From Psoroptes ovis (taxonomy: Eukaryota > Arthropoda > Arachnida > Sarcoptiformes > Psoroptidae): 64,000 nucleotides of DNA. The notes beneath the pieces were generated by a model. It was given only the letters and a program-made list of their open reading frames with translations. It searched no databases and was not told the DNA's origin. A program made the position numbers and the translations under genes. Each line of letters opens with the position of its first letter. Position 1 is the stretch's first letter. Where the stretch lies: NCBI GenBank assembly GCA_002943765.1, contig PQWQ01000003.1, forward strand, positions 1 through 64,000. Reading direction: 5' to 3'. Positions 1-12,200 of this stretch are shown piece by piece.

Positions 1-2878
1 GTTAGCCTTAGATTTTTTCGATTTTTTGAAAAATTTTGACGATGGATAGCCTTAGATTTTTTCGATAAAATTTTCGAAAAATTTTGACGATGGATTAGCC
101 TTAGATTTTTTCGATTTTTTGAAAAATTTTGACGATGGTTAGCCTTAGATTTTTTCGAAAAATTCAAAAATTTTGACGATGGATAGCCTTAGATTTTTTC
201 GATTTTTTGAAAAATTTTGACGATGGATAGCCTTAGATTTTTTCGATTTTTGAAAAATTTTGACGATGGATAGCCTTAGATTTTTTCGATTTTTTGAAAA
301 ATTTTGACGATGGTTAGCCTTAGATTTTTTCGATTTTTGAAAAATTTTGACGATGGTTAGCCTTAGATTTTTTCGAAAAATTCAAAAATTTTGACGATGG
401 ATAGCCTTAGATTTTTTCGATTTTTTGAAAAATTTTGACGATGGTTAGCCTTAGATTTTTTCGAAAAATTCAAAAATTTTGACGATGGATAGCCTTAGAT
501 TTTTTCGAAAAATTCAAAAATTTGACGATGGATAGCCTTAGATTTTTTCGAAAAATTCAAAAATTTTGACGATGGATAGCCTTAGATTTTTTCGATTTTT
601 TGAAAAATTTTGACGATGGTTAGCCTTAGATTTTTTCGAAAAATTCAAAAATTTCGACGATGGATAGCCTTAGATTTTTTCGATTTTTTGAAAAATTTTG
701 ACGATGGATAGCCTTAGATTTTTTCGATTTTTTGAAAAATTTTGACGATGGATAGCCTTAGATTTTTTCGATTTTTTGAAAAATTTTGACGATGGATAGC
801 CTTAGATTTTTTCGATTTTTTGAAAATTTTGACGATGGATAGCCTTAGATTTTTTCGATTTTTTGAAAAATTTTGACGATGGATAGCCTTAGATTTTTTC
901 GAAAAATTCAAAAATTTTGACGATGGATAGCCTTAGATTTTTTCGAAAAATTCAAAAATTTTGACGATGGATAGCCTTAGATTTTTTCGATTTTTTGAAA
1001 AATTTTGACGATGGTTAGCCTTAGATTTTTTCGATTTTTTGAAAAATTTTGACGATGGTTAGCCTTAGATTTTTTCGATTTTTTGAAAAATTTTGACGAT
1101 GGATAGCCTTAGATTTTTTCGATTTTTTGAAAAATTTTGACGATGGATAGCCTTAGATTTTTTCGAAAATTCAAAAATTTTGACGATGGATAGCCTTAGA
1201 TTTTTTCGAAAAATTCAAAAATTTTGACGATGGATAGCCTTAGATTTTTTCGAAAAATTCAAAAATTTTGACGATGGATAGCCTTAGATTTTTTCGATTT
1301 TTTGAAAAATTTTGACGATGGATAGCCTTAGATTTTTTCGAAAAATTCAAAAATTTTGACGATGGATAGCCTTAGATTTTTTCGATTTTTTGAAAAATTT
1401 TGACGATGGTTAGCCTTAGATTTTTTCGATTTTTTGAAAAATTTTGACGATGGATAGCCTTAGATTTTTTCGATTTTTTGAAAAATTTTGACGATGGATA
1501 GCCTTAGATTTTTTCGATTTTTTGAAAAATTTTGACGATGGTTAGCCTTAGATTTTTTCGAAAAAATCAAAAATTTCCACGTACTATAGCCTTAGATTTT
1601 TTCGATTTTTGAAAAATTTTGACGATGGATAGCCTTAGATTTTTTCGATTTTTTGAAAAATTTTGACGATGGTTAGCCTTAGATTTTTTCGAAAAATTCA
1701 AAAATTTCGACGATGGATAGCCTTAGATTTTTTCGATTTTTTGAAAAATTTTGACGATGGATAGCCTTAGATTTTTTCGATTTTTTGAAAAATTTTGACG
1801 ATGGATAGCCTTAGATTTTTTCGATTTTTTGAAAAATTTTGACGATGGATAGCCTTAGATTTTTTCGATTTTTTGAAAAATTTTGACGATGGATAGCCTT
1901 AGATTTTTTCGATTTTTTGAAAAATTTTGACGATGGATAGCCTTAGATTTTTTCGATTTTTTGAAAAATTTTGACGATGGTTAGCCTTAGATTTTTTCGA
2001 TTTTTTGAAAAATTTTGACGATGGTTAGCCTTAGATTTTTTCGAAAAATTCAAAAATTTTGACGATGGATAGCCTTAGATTTTTTCGATTTTTTGAAAAA
2101 TTTTGACGATGGTTAGCCTTAGATTTTTTCGAAAAATTCAAAAATTTCGACGATGGATAGCTTTAGATTTTTTCGAAAAATTCAAAAATTTCGACGATGG
2201 ATAGCCTTAGATTTTTTCGATTTTTTGAAAAATTTTGACGATGGATAGCCTTAGATTTTTTCGATTTTTTGAAAAATTTTGACGATGGATAGCCTTAGAT
2301 TTTTTCGATTTTTTGAAAAATTTTGACGATGGATAGCCTTAGATTTTTTCGATTTTTTGAAAAATTTTGACGATGGATAGCCTTAGATTTTTTCGATTTT
2401 TTGAAAAATTTTGACGATGGATAGCCTTAGATTTTTTCGATTTTTTGAAAAATTTTGACGATGGTTAGCCTTAGATTTTTTCGAAAAATTCAAAAATTTT
2501 GACGATGGATAGCCTTAGATTTTTTCGATTTTTTGAAAAATTTTGACGATGGTTAGCCTTAGATTTTTTCGAAAAATTCAAAAATTTCGACGATGGATAG
2601 CTTTAGATTTTTTCGAAAAATTCAAAAATTTCGACGATGGATAGCCTTAGATTTTTTCGATTTTTTGAAAAATTTTGACGATGGATAGCCTTAGATTTTT
2701 TCGAAAAATTCAAAAATTTTGACGATGGATAGCCTTAGATTTTTTCGATTTTTTGAAAAATTTTGACGATGGATAGCCTTAGATTTTTTCGATTTTTTGA
2801 AAAATTTTGACGATGGATAGCCTTAGATTTTTTCGATTTTTTGAAAAATTTTGACGATGGATAGCCTTAGATTTTTTT
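1..2878. repeat. 44-bp satellite DNA array (about 65 monomers), open at left edge
   Basis: Head-to-tail 44-bp monomers, each starting near GATGGATAGCCTTAGATT and ending AAAATTTTGAC. Two core variants alternate. Type A has TTCGATTTTTTGAAAAA and type B has TTCGAAAAATTCAAAAA. The A/T in GATGG(A/T)TAGCC and a rarer TTTCGAC ending are further markers. Length is almost always conserved; occasional 1-2 base shortenings occur. The array starts inside a monomer at base 1, so it continues to the left. It decays abruptly near 2870, where the last unit runs into TTTTTTTCAAAATTTT. Short open frames inside it are artefacts of the repeat. Such arrays are typical of heterochromatin (pericentromeric, subtelomeric or interstitial); the sequence does not say which. 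Confidence 0.98.
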
Positions 2879-3337
2879 CAAAATTTTAAAAAACTAAACA
2901 ATTTTGAAAAAAATATAAAAATCGACGATTTTCAGCAGACAACGATAAACAATAACAACAACATTTGGTAAATCAATCGAAAAGAAAAATCAAACAAATT
3001 AATTTGATCATTCTTCGAATGATGATGATTCACTTTCACATTTGTTTTTTTAAACAAATTTTTATTTTTTTGAAGAAAAAATTAAAGTTATTTACCAAAC
3101 AAGCAGTATTATTTCAATGGAAAATAAATGCATTCAAATGCATCAAACAAATATAATAAATTACACATGGTCATTGATACGAATTAGAATTTTGCTTCAT
3201 TTTTTTGGGTCATAAATTTTTTCAGAAATTATTCTCTCTCTGTATTTGTTGACCATTAAACCATTGACCATTTAACATTGTTAAACAATGGTAGAGCGAA
3301 GAACAACATCTGTTTTTATCGACATTATTATTATTTG

Positions 3338-3412
3338 AGTTGTCCGGAAAGTTTTTGCCGATTATATCGTAGGTAATAATGAAAAAATCGGCAAGAACTT
3401 ATCGGACAGCCT
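3338..3412. mobile_element. Mariner-type mini-MITE, copy 1 (near-palindromic subfamily)
   Basis: A 75-bp hairpin with the outer TIR GTTGTCCGGAAAGTTTTTGC and its counterpart GCAAGAACTTATCGGACAGC. The inner arms GCCGATT/AATCGGC also pair. The ends resemble Tc1/mariner termini (TTAGGTTGTCC..AAGTT). No coding capacity. Same family as eight other copies in the window. Confidence 0.85.
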
Positions 3413-3964
3413 TTTATTTTGTAAATCAAAATCCTGTATAATGACCATAATAATAATAATGATAATGATGGCAATAATAACTGAATTAATTTAGTTAAAT
3501 GAATTGTATTTTATTTCATTTTTTTTCATTGGAATTAGCTTAATCATTAAGCCTTAATGTATCGTCATACATATGTGGAATAAATCATTTATCTCTTTCA
3601 GTGGGGAGAAATGGCCATAATCCATTTGAACCATTTGTATCGATAGTTTTATCGAATTCAGATTAGCTTCGATTTATGGCTTGACATTATTATTTGGATT
3701 GATTTTATTATGATATTTTTGTCTAATCATCGCAATTCAAGCATTACATTACATTTTCAATAGAACATTAAATTATTCTATTCAATTGACATTTTGGAAC
3801 TTATTTTTAAGTATTGGTCGCAATTGTCGCATTTATAATCTATGATAAATGAATTGAAAGTATCTTATTAGATTATTATTATTATTATGATTGCCATTAT
3901 TTTTCATTCCATGAGTTTCCATTGAATTAAATGGTTCATATAATCAGTCAGTGATTCCCGATTT

Positions 3965-4175
3965 CCAATGAAAATTTAGAAAAAATCCGAGGCTATAGCT
4001 TCTGGAAATTTTTCAAAAAAAAAAAATCGAAAAAATTTGAGGTTATAAGCTTTGTCTTTGATTTTTTTTTTGAGAAAAAATTATTGATCTATAACCTTTG
4101 ATGGAAAAAAACTACATGCGATGAAAAGTTCCATGGGACTAAAAAATTTTGAAAAAATCTTAGGCTAGTCTTGAA
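3965..4175 (-). repeat. Decayed satellite-like units in inverse orientation
   Basis: Three segments read as diverged reverse complements of the 44-bp satellite: GAAAAAATCCGAGGCTAT (about 3978-3996), TTTTTCAAAA..ATCGAAAAAA..GAGGTTAT (about 4008-4047) and TTTTGAAAAAATCTTAGGCT (about 4147-4166). The reference for comparison is GAAAAAATCTAAGGCTAT, the reverse complement of the array unit. They lie about 1.1 kb beyond the end of the ordered array. Confidence 0.6.
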
Positions 4176-4188
4176 AATTTTTGGATAG

Positions 4189-4775
4189 AACCTAACAAGC
4201 CAAGTTTGGCTGCCACAACCTAACTGGCTGAGTTTGGCTGTCACAACCTAACAACCCAAGTTTGGCTGTCACAACCTAACAGCTCGGGTTTGGCTGTCAC
4301 AACCTAACAACCCAAGTTTGGCTGCCACAACCTAACTGGCTGAGTTTGGCTGTCACAACCTAACAAACCAAGTTTGGCTGTCACAACCTAACAAACCAAG
4401 TTTGGCTGTCACAACCTAACTGGCAGAGTTTGGCTGCCACAACCTAACAGCTCGAGTTTGGCTGCCACAACCTAACTGGCTGAGTTTGGCTGTCACAACC
4501 TAACTGGCTGAGTTTGGCTGCCACAACCTAACTGGCTGAGTTTGGCTGTCACAACCTAACAAGCCAAGTTTGGCTGTCACAACCTAACTGGCTGAGTTTG
4601 GCTGCCACAACCTAACAGCTCGAGTTTGGCTGCCACAACCTAACTGGCTGAGTTTGACTGTCACAACCTAACAAACCAAGTTTGGCTGCCACAACCTAAC
4701 TGGCTGAGTTTGGCTGCCACAACCTAACTGGCTGAGTTTGGCTGCCACAACCTAACTGGCTGAGTTTGGCTGTCA
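4189..4775. repeat. 28-bp minisatellite, about 21 copies
   Basis: Tandem units of 28 bp, each beginning AACCTAAC and continuing to GTTTGGCTG(T/C)CAC. A six-base variable slot (AAGCCA, TGGCTG, AGCTCG, AACCCA, AAACCA) sits between the constant parts. Several slot variants alternate, giving short-range higher-order patterns. GC content is clearly higher than in the surroundings. Each unit contains CCTAAC, which resembles but is not the arthropod telomere repeat CCTAA. No open frame runs through it. Confidence 0.97.
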
Positions 4776-5948
4776 ATCTGTTTGAAAATTTTCCATCAAA
4801 TGTTCATTCGATCGATACGAAATTGGTGGTTCAGGTCATGTCACTTTTCAAAATCTTTCCAATAATTCTTGATGGACATTAACTTCGGAAAGGCTCATGT
4901 CGTAATAAAATACCTTTAAAAGTGACCCCGTGCATTTGACAACGCTGATCATTCATTCGCAAATTTTCCATTCATATTTTCCATGTTAAACATCGATTGA
5001 ACCATGAGTTGATTGCGTCCTAAATAATGGATGATAAAATGTTCGAATCACAATTAAATTGTACAGAAAATTACAAAAACAGAAAAAAACACACATAACA
5101 AACAACAAATAACCATGACAAAAAATGAGTAAAACAATGTTTACATTAACAAAACTACGCTTTTCAAAGGCGCCATATCAAAGGTTCAATTTTCATTTAA
5201 ACTTCTGGCGTCATTCACAAAAAAACCATGTTCAAGAAGATATTGTCTCCAATGTCTTCAACGATCGATGATATCGGGATGTTATCCGGCAAATCAACGC
5301 TCCAGGTGATCGTGGTCAATTGGTGATCCTCGAAGTGCTTCTCGAATCCAATCCATGCTTGAAATGCAGTGGCCACCGTTGATCTTCGATGATCTTCGGC
5401 GATTTTCATTCATTCAACCAGATTCGAAATTCGAACCATCCAAACCATCGAGTCGATATTCGGGACATTCGGGGCATTTCGGAGGATAATTCCGCATCTG
5501 GCAACTTTGATTGATCGATGTTGAATTAATTAAACTGCTCATTTAAAACTATAATCAACATAACACATTTGAAAATCATTGAGTCAAATTTACAAAACAA
5601 ATCAAAATAAAAATATTGAGCAGTGATAAACACAAATAAAAGTTTTAAAAGTTTAAAAAATTTGTTGTTGTTGTTTAACTGTTGCTGATGTTTGACAAAA
5701 TTTGAAATGAACTGGCAAAAATATTTGAAAAATGTTCTGTGTGCTTTTATAGGCATTTTTTGAAAAAGAAGGCTATATTTATGTCGTCACCTATTTCGAC
5801 CCGAATGTTTAGTTTGTTGATTGTCCAAAAGATGGCGGATGAAATTAAATGAAATCAGCTGATTTTTTTTCAATGTTATTTCAATGTTTATATGTTGTTG
5901 ATTCGAGATTGTAAATTGATTTTTGTTTTCATCTGAAGACTCAAAAAA
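4776..5948. other. Spacer upstream of NDUFB8, no gene identified
   Basis: Mixed-complexity sequence with several short frames. The most gene-like is 5215-5409 on the minus strand (64 codons), but it has no recognisable domain, no matching flanking exons and no convincing splice partners. The NDUFB8 promoter must lie in the last few hundred bases; I see no clear TATA box or other named element. Confidence 0.45.
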
Positions 5949-6616
5949 ATGACTGGATCAAATTTAATTCGATTTGGTCTTAGTGCTGGCAGGTTGTTGG
6001 CCTTGAAACAGCAACAACAATTGCAATTTATTGCTGTTCGTTCATGTAAGTGTTGTTTGGTTGAAGTTTTTAAGATTATTTTTAAATTTTTGAAAAAAAT
6101 AAAGGTGGCTGGGTACGTGATTATAAACCAGGTCCATACCCGCGTACGCCTGAAGAACGTGAAGCAGCAGCAAGAAAATATAATCTCATACCTGAAGATT
6201 ATGATTGTTATGAAGAAGGATCTGGTTTCGGTGATTATCCAAAATTACCAGTAATTTCACAAGATGCAATGGATCCATATGAACAATATGATTATTATTA
6301 TCATCGAAGAAATTTCGGTGAAACTGTTTGTATTTTCTTCGAATTTGAATCAATTTCAAATTAATAATAATCATCTTCTCACCACCTTTAGTTACATCGC
6401 GATTATGATATTTTAGTATCGGAAAAAACCAATCCAAATCTTGTTCTACGTTATAAACCATGGCAAATGGTTTGTTCATTCTTGGCACCATTCGTATTTC
6501 TATTTTTCGTACTTTGGCTCGATCTGCATTATGATTTACGTACCAGTAACCCAATGAAACCAAGACAATATCCAGGTGATGGCCGCATTCATTATACATT
6601 TGAACCAGTTGATTAG
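5949..6616 (+). CDS. NDUFB8: NADH:ubiquinone oxidoreductase subunit B8 (complex I, ASHI)
   Basis: Accessory membrane-arm subunit of mitochondrial respiratory complex I. Three exons: 5949-6045, 6105-6325 and 6392-6616, with introns of 59 and 66 bp and consistent phases, giving 180 residues. Exon 1 encodes a basic, Gln-rich N-terminus fitting a mitochondrial targeting peptide. Exon 2 begins with the family signature WVRDYKPGPYPRTPEER and continues through EDY..GFGDYPKLP. Exon 3 has one membrane helix (CSFLAPFVFLFFVLWLDL) and the conserved basic tail PMKPRQYP. The length is close to the family's usual mature size. The start is the only ATG that leads into the presequence. It converges with the flavin monooxygenase gene, whose stop is 122 bp downstream. 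Confidence 0.95.
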
Positions 6617-6738
6617 TTTCGGAAAAATTTCGAATAATTAAAATTTAGAATTGAAAACTATTGAATATTTATTTCATTTGTTTAAAAATTGGATCATTTG
6701 AAACCGTATTGATGAAAACCCTTGACCTATTGACCTCT

Positions 6739-8481
6739 CTATGGATGTCCATTTGTTTCGCTCATACATTTGGATTGATGTTCACATTTGGCCGTAGTTT
6801 TTTCAGTTTCAATTTCATCCATTCGAGATCCGATCGGATGATGGCGGTAATACCAATCAAGAAAACCTTGTTGATCATTATATGCAATGCGACCAGTGTA
6901 TTTATCGATTGCCAAATAATTATTATCATTAATCAATCGGTAATCAAAACGTTTATAATTGGTAATGTCCATTTTACGTACAACATATAGGTCACGATGT
7001 AGTTTTATGATTACTTTACGCAGCGGTTTAGTTTGTGATTCTTCAGCCAATTTATTCAGATATTTTTCCATTGTATCCACTTTCATTGTATGACGATCTT
7101 TTGGCCGAACGCCTGATTCCGATTGTTGACGATATTCATCGGCCGTATCTAATTGCATTGATTTTTTCGATGGTAATCGATATTCACCGGTCATTACTTT
7201 CATAAGGTATAATAACTTGAGCATGGAAATAGATGAATTAAAAGGTTCGAATTTTTGAAAAAAATAAAATTTACCTGCTGATGATATAAGGGTAGCGGTA
7301 ATACACGATTTAATATGGCAAATAAAAACATTGTTGGATGTTCGATATTGATCAAATGGCGATATAAACCATCGATTGTACCATTTTGGTTCATTTTTAT
7401 GCCAACATTGGGGTCTAAAAATTTTAAATTATGAACATAACCAGTTGCCATAATCACCGTATCGACTGGATATTCAATCGCATTTCCCAACGTATCCCTA
7501 GCGATCATTGAATTCTCAGTAAATCGTTCAACTTTTACATCCACCTGCTCAACGTTTGGATGCATATTTTGAAATTTCATTTCACCATTATTAACGAAAA
7601 TGACATTTTTACAATGTCTTGAACATTCTTGCGAAATATCAACACCTGAAAGGCCACCACCAATCACTGCAATTGTTTCATTACGATAATCTTCTGGTTG
7701 TCGATAATCATGACTATGAAGCATTCGACCTTTGAAATTTTTAATCGAATCATACTTGGGCCAATTCGGTACTGAATAGCGGCCAGTACAGATTAAGACA
7801 TAATCAAAATTACGAGTAAATTCTTGATTTTTTGAAACATTTTTGATGGTTACGATCCATTCATTGTTTTTAAAGCAAATGTATTTGATACGATGATTAA
7901 ACTAAGAAAATATGAGCTTTAGAGGGTCAAAAATCAATCATTTTGATCAATATTCACCTGTATGAAACGATAGAGATTGAATTTCTCAGCATATTGATGT
8001 AAATAATTCAATACGACACTATGATGGACATAGGAATGCTCGAGATTGATTGCGAAATCGGGAAATCCCATAATTTCCATCGGTAGATTGGTGCTATTTT
8101 GAAAAATTAAGAAATTAATAGGGTTTATACCCCTTAAACAAAGATGTACGAACCATAAATTCTTATACATTGAACTATGGACCGGTAAGCCATTCGACTT
8201 GATGCCAACTTGATCACAAAAATTCCATGTACCACCAATATCATCATCTTGTTCATAGGCAACGATATCGAATTGATTCAATTTTGTTTGTAAATGTCTA
8301 AGCGCACAGAGGCCGGCAGCACCAACACCAACAATGCATACACGTTTACGGCGATGTTCTTGTCCATTTTCTGTGGCCAAAATAATGATAATTAATTTAA
8401 AAAATTCGAATAAGTTAATCGAATCAAACATTGAAACATACCAATATTCGTATTGTTCGTATCGATTACATCGGAAACCAT
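6739..8481 (-). CDS. Flavin-containing monooxygenase
   Basis: FAD- and NADPH-dependent oxygenase that N- or S-oxygenates soft nucleophiles, usually in the ER and often in detoxification. Five exons in transcription order: 8481-8442, 8370-8154, 8093-7958, 7901-7275 and 7215-6739, giving 498 residues. Motifs seen: FAD-binding GVGAAG (28-33), the FMO-identifying FxGxxxHxxxY motif as FKGRMLHSHDY (187-197), NADPH-binding GGGLSG (212-217) and ATGY (282-285). All splice phases agree. The exon 2 donor is the weak GTTCGT, chosen because it alone restores KNL-C-TNLP. No obvious C-terminal membrane anchor is visible, unlike vertebrate FMOs. The subfamily and substrate cannot be told. Confidence 0.93.
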
Positions 8482-9296
8482 GTTTAATCTTTTTGTATTT
8501 TATTTGTTTAAGTTATTGATTCGCGAAAGGATTATTCAAACTGATATAACCTTCAATCGAATTGAATCATTTAGATAATTAATGAGTTAATCAAATGCTA
8601 ATGACAATAAACATCCACATATAAACGGCATGAAATCTTATACTGCATAAGTCATGCATCTTTTTGATGCATAAGTCTTCATTAATTTCTTCATTAAATC
8701 TTCATCGAAAGAGAAATTAAATATTTATCTTCAAGTAAAAAAAAAAGAGAGAAATCTTCCATGATAAATGTAATTGAAAAATTTTGAAATTTTTGAAATT
8801 ATCATTAGTAAATCAAAAATAAATTAATTTCAAATATCTTCACTATGTTTGACTATATGTATGTCAGTCATTCTCAACCAATGTTACGCGCGGTACTTTA
8901 GTGCTATGCCAGTCTTCAAAAGTATGCCGCAAAATTTCAAAAATCTAACTCATTGCTTTTACAAGGTGTACCGCACAAATTTCGGGTAATAAAGGCTATT
9001 CCTGGTTTCAGTTTGCCACAGCAAAAATAAAAGGTTGAGAATGACTGGACTATATATATGTATGTACACACACAACTGTATTTCCAATGTTATCAACAAT
9101 ATTTGAATATTTTGGATTTGATTATCATTTTGTTTGTTGTTTATTATCAACAAAAAATGCCATAATTTATCGTATATCATTACAGCTCATTAGCTCAAAT
9201 CATCATCGATTACGTTCAAGCCATTATCATTAATTTCGATGCTCGATGGTATTCTCTGCTTGGCATTACCTTCAAATCTTGTTGTTGATGTTCGAC
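8482..9296. other. Intergenic spacer, FMO promoter side and MMS22L 3' side
   Basis: It holds the FMO upstream region and a hAT-type MITE (8865-9047). A 36-codon frame starting MSRTSTTRF overlaps the end of MMS22L at about 9190-9300 on the minus strand. It has no splice support and is not called. Confidence 0.5.
8865..9047. mobile_element. hAT-type MITE (183 bp)
   Basis: Terminal inverted repeats CAGTCATTCTCAACC and GGTTGAGAATGACTG, perfect over 15 bp, with the CAG..CTG ends and the TTCTCAACC core known from hAT/Charlie-type elements. The octamer GACTATAT occurs directly after the right end (9048-9055) and again at 8851-8858, six bases before the left end, suggesting an 8-bp target duplication disturbed by a small insertion. 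The interior carries GGTACTTTAG..GGTGTACCGCAC. There is no transposase frame, so it is non-autonomous. Confidence 0.85.
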
Positions 9297-12200
9297 TCAT
9301 TGATTACGATTTTTTTCATAATACGAAACAAATTCTCGAAGTAAATTTCTATTTTTAGACAAATTGAAATGAAATGATTAATCGTATGATTTTTTGGTAA
9401 ACATTTTTGAGTAAATAAACAACAACAACATCATAAGAATATAGATATTTGTTTACCTTAAAATTAATTGATTTGCACCAAGTGAAATTCGTTCGAAATA
9501 ATCCATTTGTCGATTAATTTCAGAACAAAATTCATGAAATAACAATGGATATTGTTGATTAACCTTTGGTGGTAGCAAAAATTTCATAATATCAAATAAT
9601 TTGGCCGGCCGTAGTTGAGCATTTGTTTTGATAAATGGACCCAAGATTTGTTCGATGAATAACTTGATTTCATCTCGGTTTTCAATGTTGTTGACTTTTT
9701 TGAAATTTTTTATGAGGCATAACATGATTGTTTGATATAATTTAAGACGATAATCCAATGAATTAAGATTACTGATGTTCAATTCAGTTATATTGGTACG
9801 AAATATTACTTCGGATAGCCGAAACAGTTCATTCGATGTTAATGAATCTGAATGACAAAATTGATTCAAATATTCATATAAATCTTTGGTCATTGTCGGT
9901 GATGCGGCCGATGATGTCGTTTCCTTATCTCGTATCAAATATGTTGTCTTCATCAAGGCAACAATTTGTTGATGCCATTGGGCATATAATGCATCACTGC
10001 GAGTGGATAATAGGGTCTTAAGACAGAGAAAATTAGTTAATTGAATAAGTAATTATTTCAATTAAACTTACTTTGATGTTGGCATAATTCAAATATTGAC
10101 ACATTTGTGGCAAATACAACAGGATCAGCTGACGAATCTTTCGGGTCAAATATGGGTCATTCGAAGCATTCGATTCTAACAGACCTTCATAAATCAATGG
10201 AAAGCAATGACGATATAATGTCGGCCCTAATGGCTTAATTTGCAATATAAATTGACAATTCAAAGGTGGAATGATAAGGTTTTCAATTATGATTATCATC
10301 AAACAATCAGATTTACCAACAATATATATTTGTTTGGATAAATTTGATATTAATTCACTTATAACCTTATAAATTCGTTCGATTAATTTCAAATCTTTGG
10401 TTGACAGATTAACGAAAAGGTTATTGGTGCTTTTGCTCATCGATGAACAATAACGGCGACCAATTCCGAGCAATATTTGTTGTGATTTCAACACCATTGG
10501 CCGTAAATAATGATCACAACGATTAATTTGATTCAGACGATCAATATTGGTCGCCATCGATGATGATGAACAGAAATTGACCCTTAGATTAGCTATAAAT
10601 TTTTTAAAAATTTCAAAAATAGACTCAGAGGTGAATTGCTGTTCGGAAGATGGCGATAGAAAATTGAAGTATAAAACCTCTGAAATTTTCAATAATCTTT
10701 CAGCCATTTTTTGTTCTGAATCATTGTTATCACAGTCATTGTCATCAAAATCAATCACGATTAATAGCTTTAACCATATGGCTGTCAATTTTTCCAATAA
10801 TTTATCATCATTACAATGATTAATGGTCAAATTAGTCATGATCATTCGATTTGTTAATAAAAAATACAAATAATTCAACTGAAACGTGTCCAAGTTATCG
10901 ATTGATCGATGACTATTTTGCTGTGGCTGTTGCAAACTGCTCAATGACAGGAATGTATCAATCATATCTTCTTCAGCAGAACGAATCAGGGTTATTTCCA
11001 AAGAAATTTTGGCAATAATTTCAATTAGTTCATAATTATTATTGGTATTAGTCGAATTTGATTCATGAACAATTTCCATTTTGATCAATTCAATCAATGA
11101 TAACATTAGATTCTTGATTAAATTATCATTGATCAATGGTTCTGACTTGTTTCCATTATTATCTTGGATTAAACGGATGAACTTTTCAAAAAATTCCCAA
11201 ACAATTAAACGATCCGAATATTGTTGATGATGATACGATTCATGTGACAGTAAACGCCGATACATATTCAACAATTCAAATTTACCAATTAATAAATCAT
11301 CAATGAAATATAGGAGTTGTTCGAATTGATGTCGTGATGATCGACACATTAATAATAATTCATTAAAATATAGATTAATGATCGCGTAATAATCATTCGA
11401 TGGATTAATTAAAGCCGTTTCGTCGATAATGATATCATTAATAAATCGATTAATAGTCAATGATATACGACGATTATATTCATAATTATTAATCGTTGAT
11501 GATGATGATGATTTCAATTGTAATATGGTGAATAGGAATTTTAGTAAAATTTCTTTGAAATCAATTGTTTGTTTTGATTTGATCAATTCTTTGATAGGGT
11601 TTAATAATCGGTCAGAATATTCCAGCCAAATGCAATCGGGTAATCGGGCGATTAACATTGAATACAATTGTCCAATACGATAAAAGCTATTCGATTTAAT
11701 TTGCCGAAGGAAATTGGATTGTAATGTTACAATTATTTTACTCAATACTTTTTGATACATCATCATTGTTGTTTTATCGAGTTGTTGATTCATAGTTAAT
11801 GATGATGATTGCGAATCAATCCGATTCAGCTGTTGATGGAAATAATATAAAAACAAATTGAAACTATCATCGAAATGAGTAATATTTGAATAATTGATAA
11901 TTTCGGTGATATTTTCGAGCCATTGTTTACTATTTTTAACGGTAATCAACATTGTTTCACCATTGATTAATTGTTGATTATTTTTAACGGATGATTGTAT
12001 GGAAAATGCATGATTAAATCTTTTCAAATAAAAATCAATGAATAAAATAAGCAGATCAATTGATGGCATCGAAATGAAACGCATATATCGTAATGAAAAC
12101 ACGAGTAAAACTGGTATTAATCGACATTTACCAGTTAAATTTATATGTTTATTGAATGGATAACGGCAATCGATTTCATGAAATATCGTTCGATAAATTC

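Larger units (their letters stand above)
2879..4188. other. Gene-free spacer between the two tandem repeats
   Basis: AT-rich DNA with no supportable coding exon. It contains one mariner-type mini-MITE (3338-3412) and three decayed, inverse-orientation satellite-like units (about 3970-4172). The short frame at 2965-3156 is lysine/isoleucine-rich translation of AT-rich DNA and is not believed to be a gene. Confidence 0.6.

Noticed and set aside
714..911. 65-codon frame inside the satellite array
   Set aside because: It is a reading of the 44-bp repeat (44 is not a multiple of 3), with a repeating peptide and no gene context.
5215..5409. 64-codon minus-strand frame with mixed composition upstream of NDUFB8
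   Set aside because: No recognisable domain, no credible flanking exons, and a neighbouring short frame (MRNYPPKCPECPEY..) is in another register. It could be a relic but cannot be supported.
6186..6599. 137-codon minus-strand frame across NDUFB8
   Set aside because: It is antisense to confirmed NDUFB8 exons and crosses an intron; no family resemblance.
9190..9300. 36-codon frame starting MSRTSTTRF, overlapping the MMS22L terminus
   Set aside because: The MMS22L splice into the other frame gives a phase-consistent stop. This frame has an upstream stop and no acceptor of its own.
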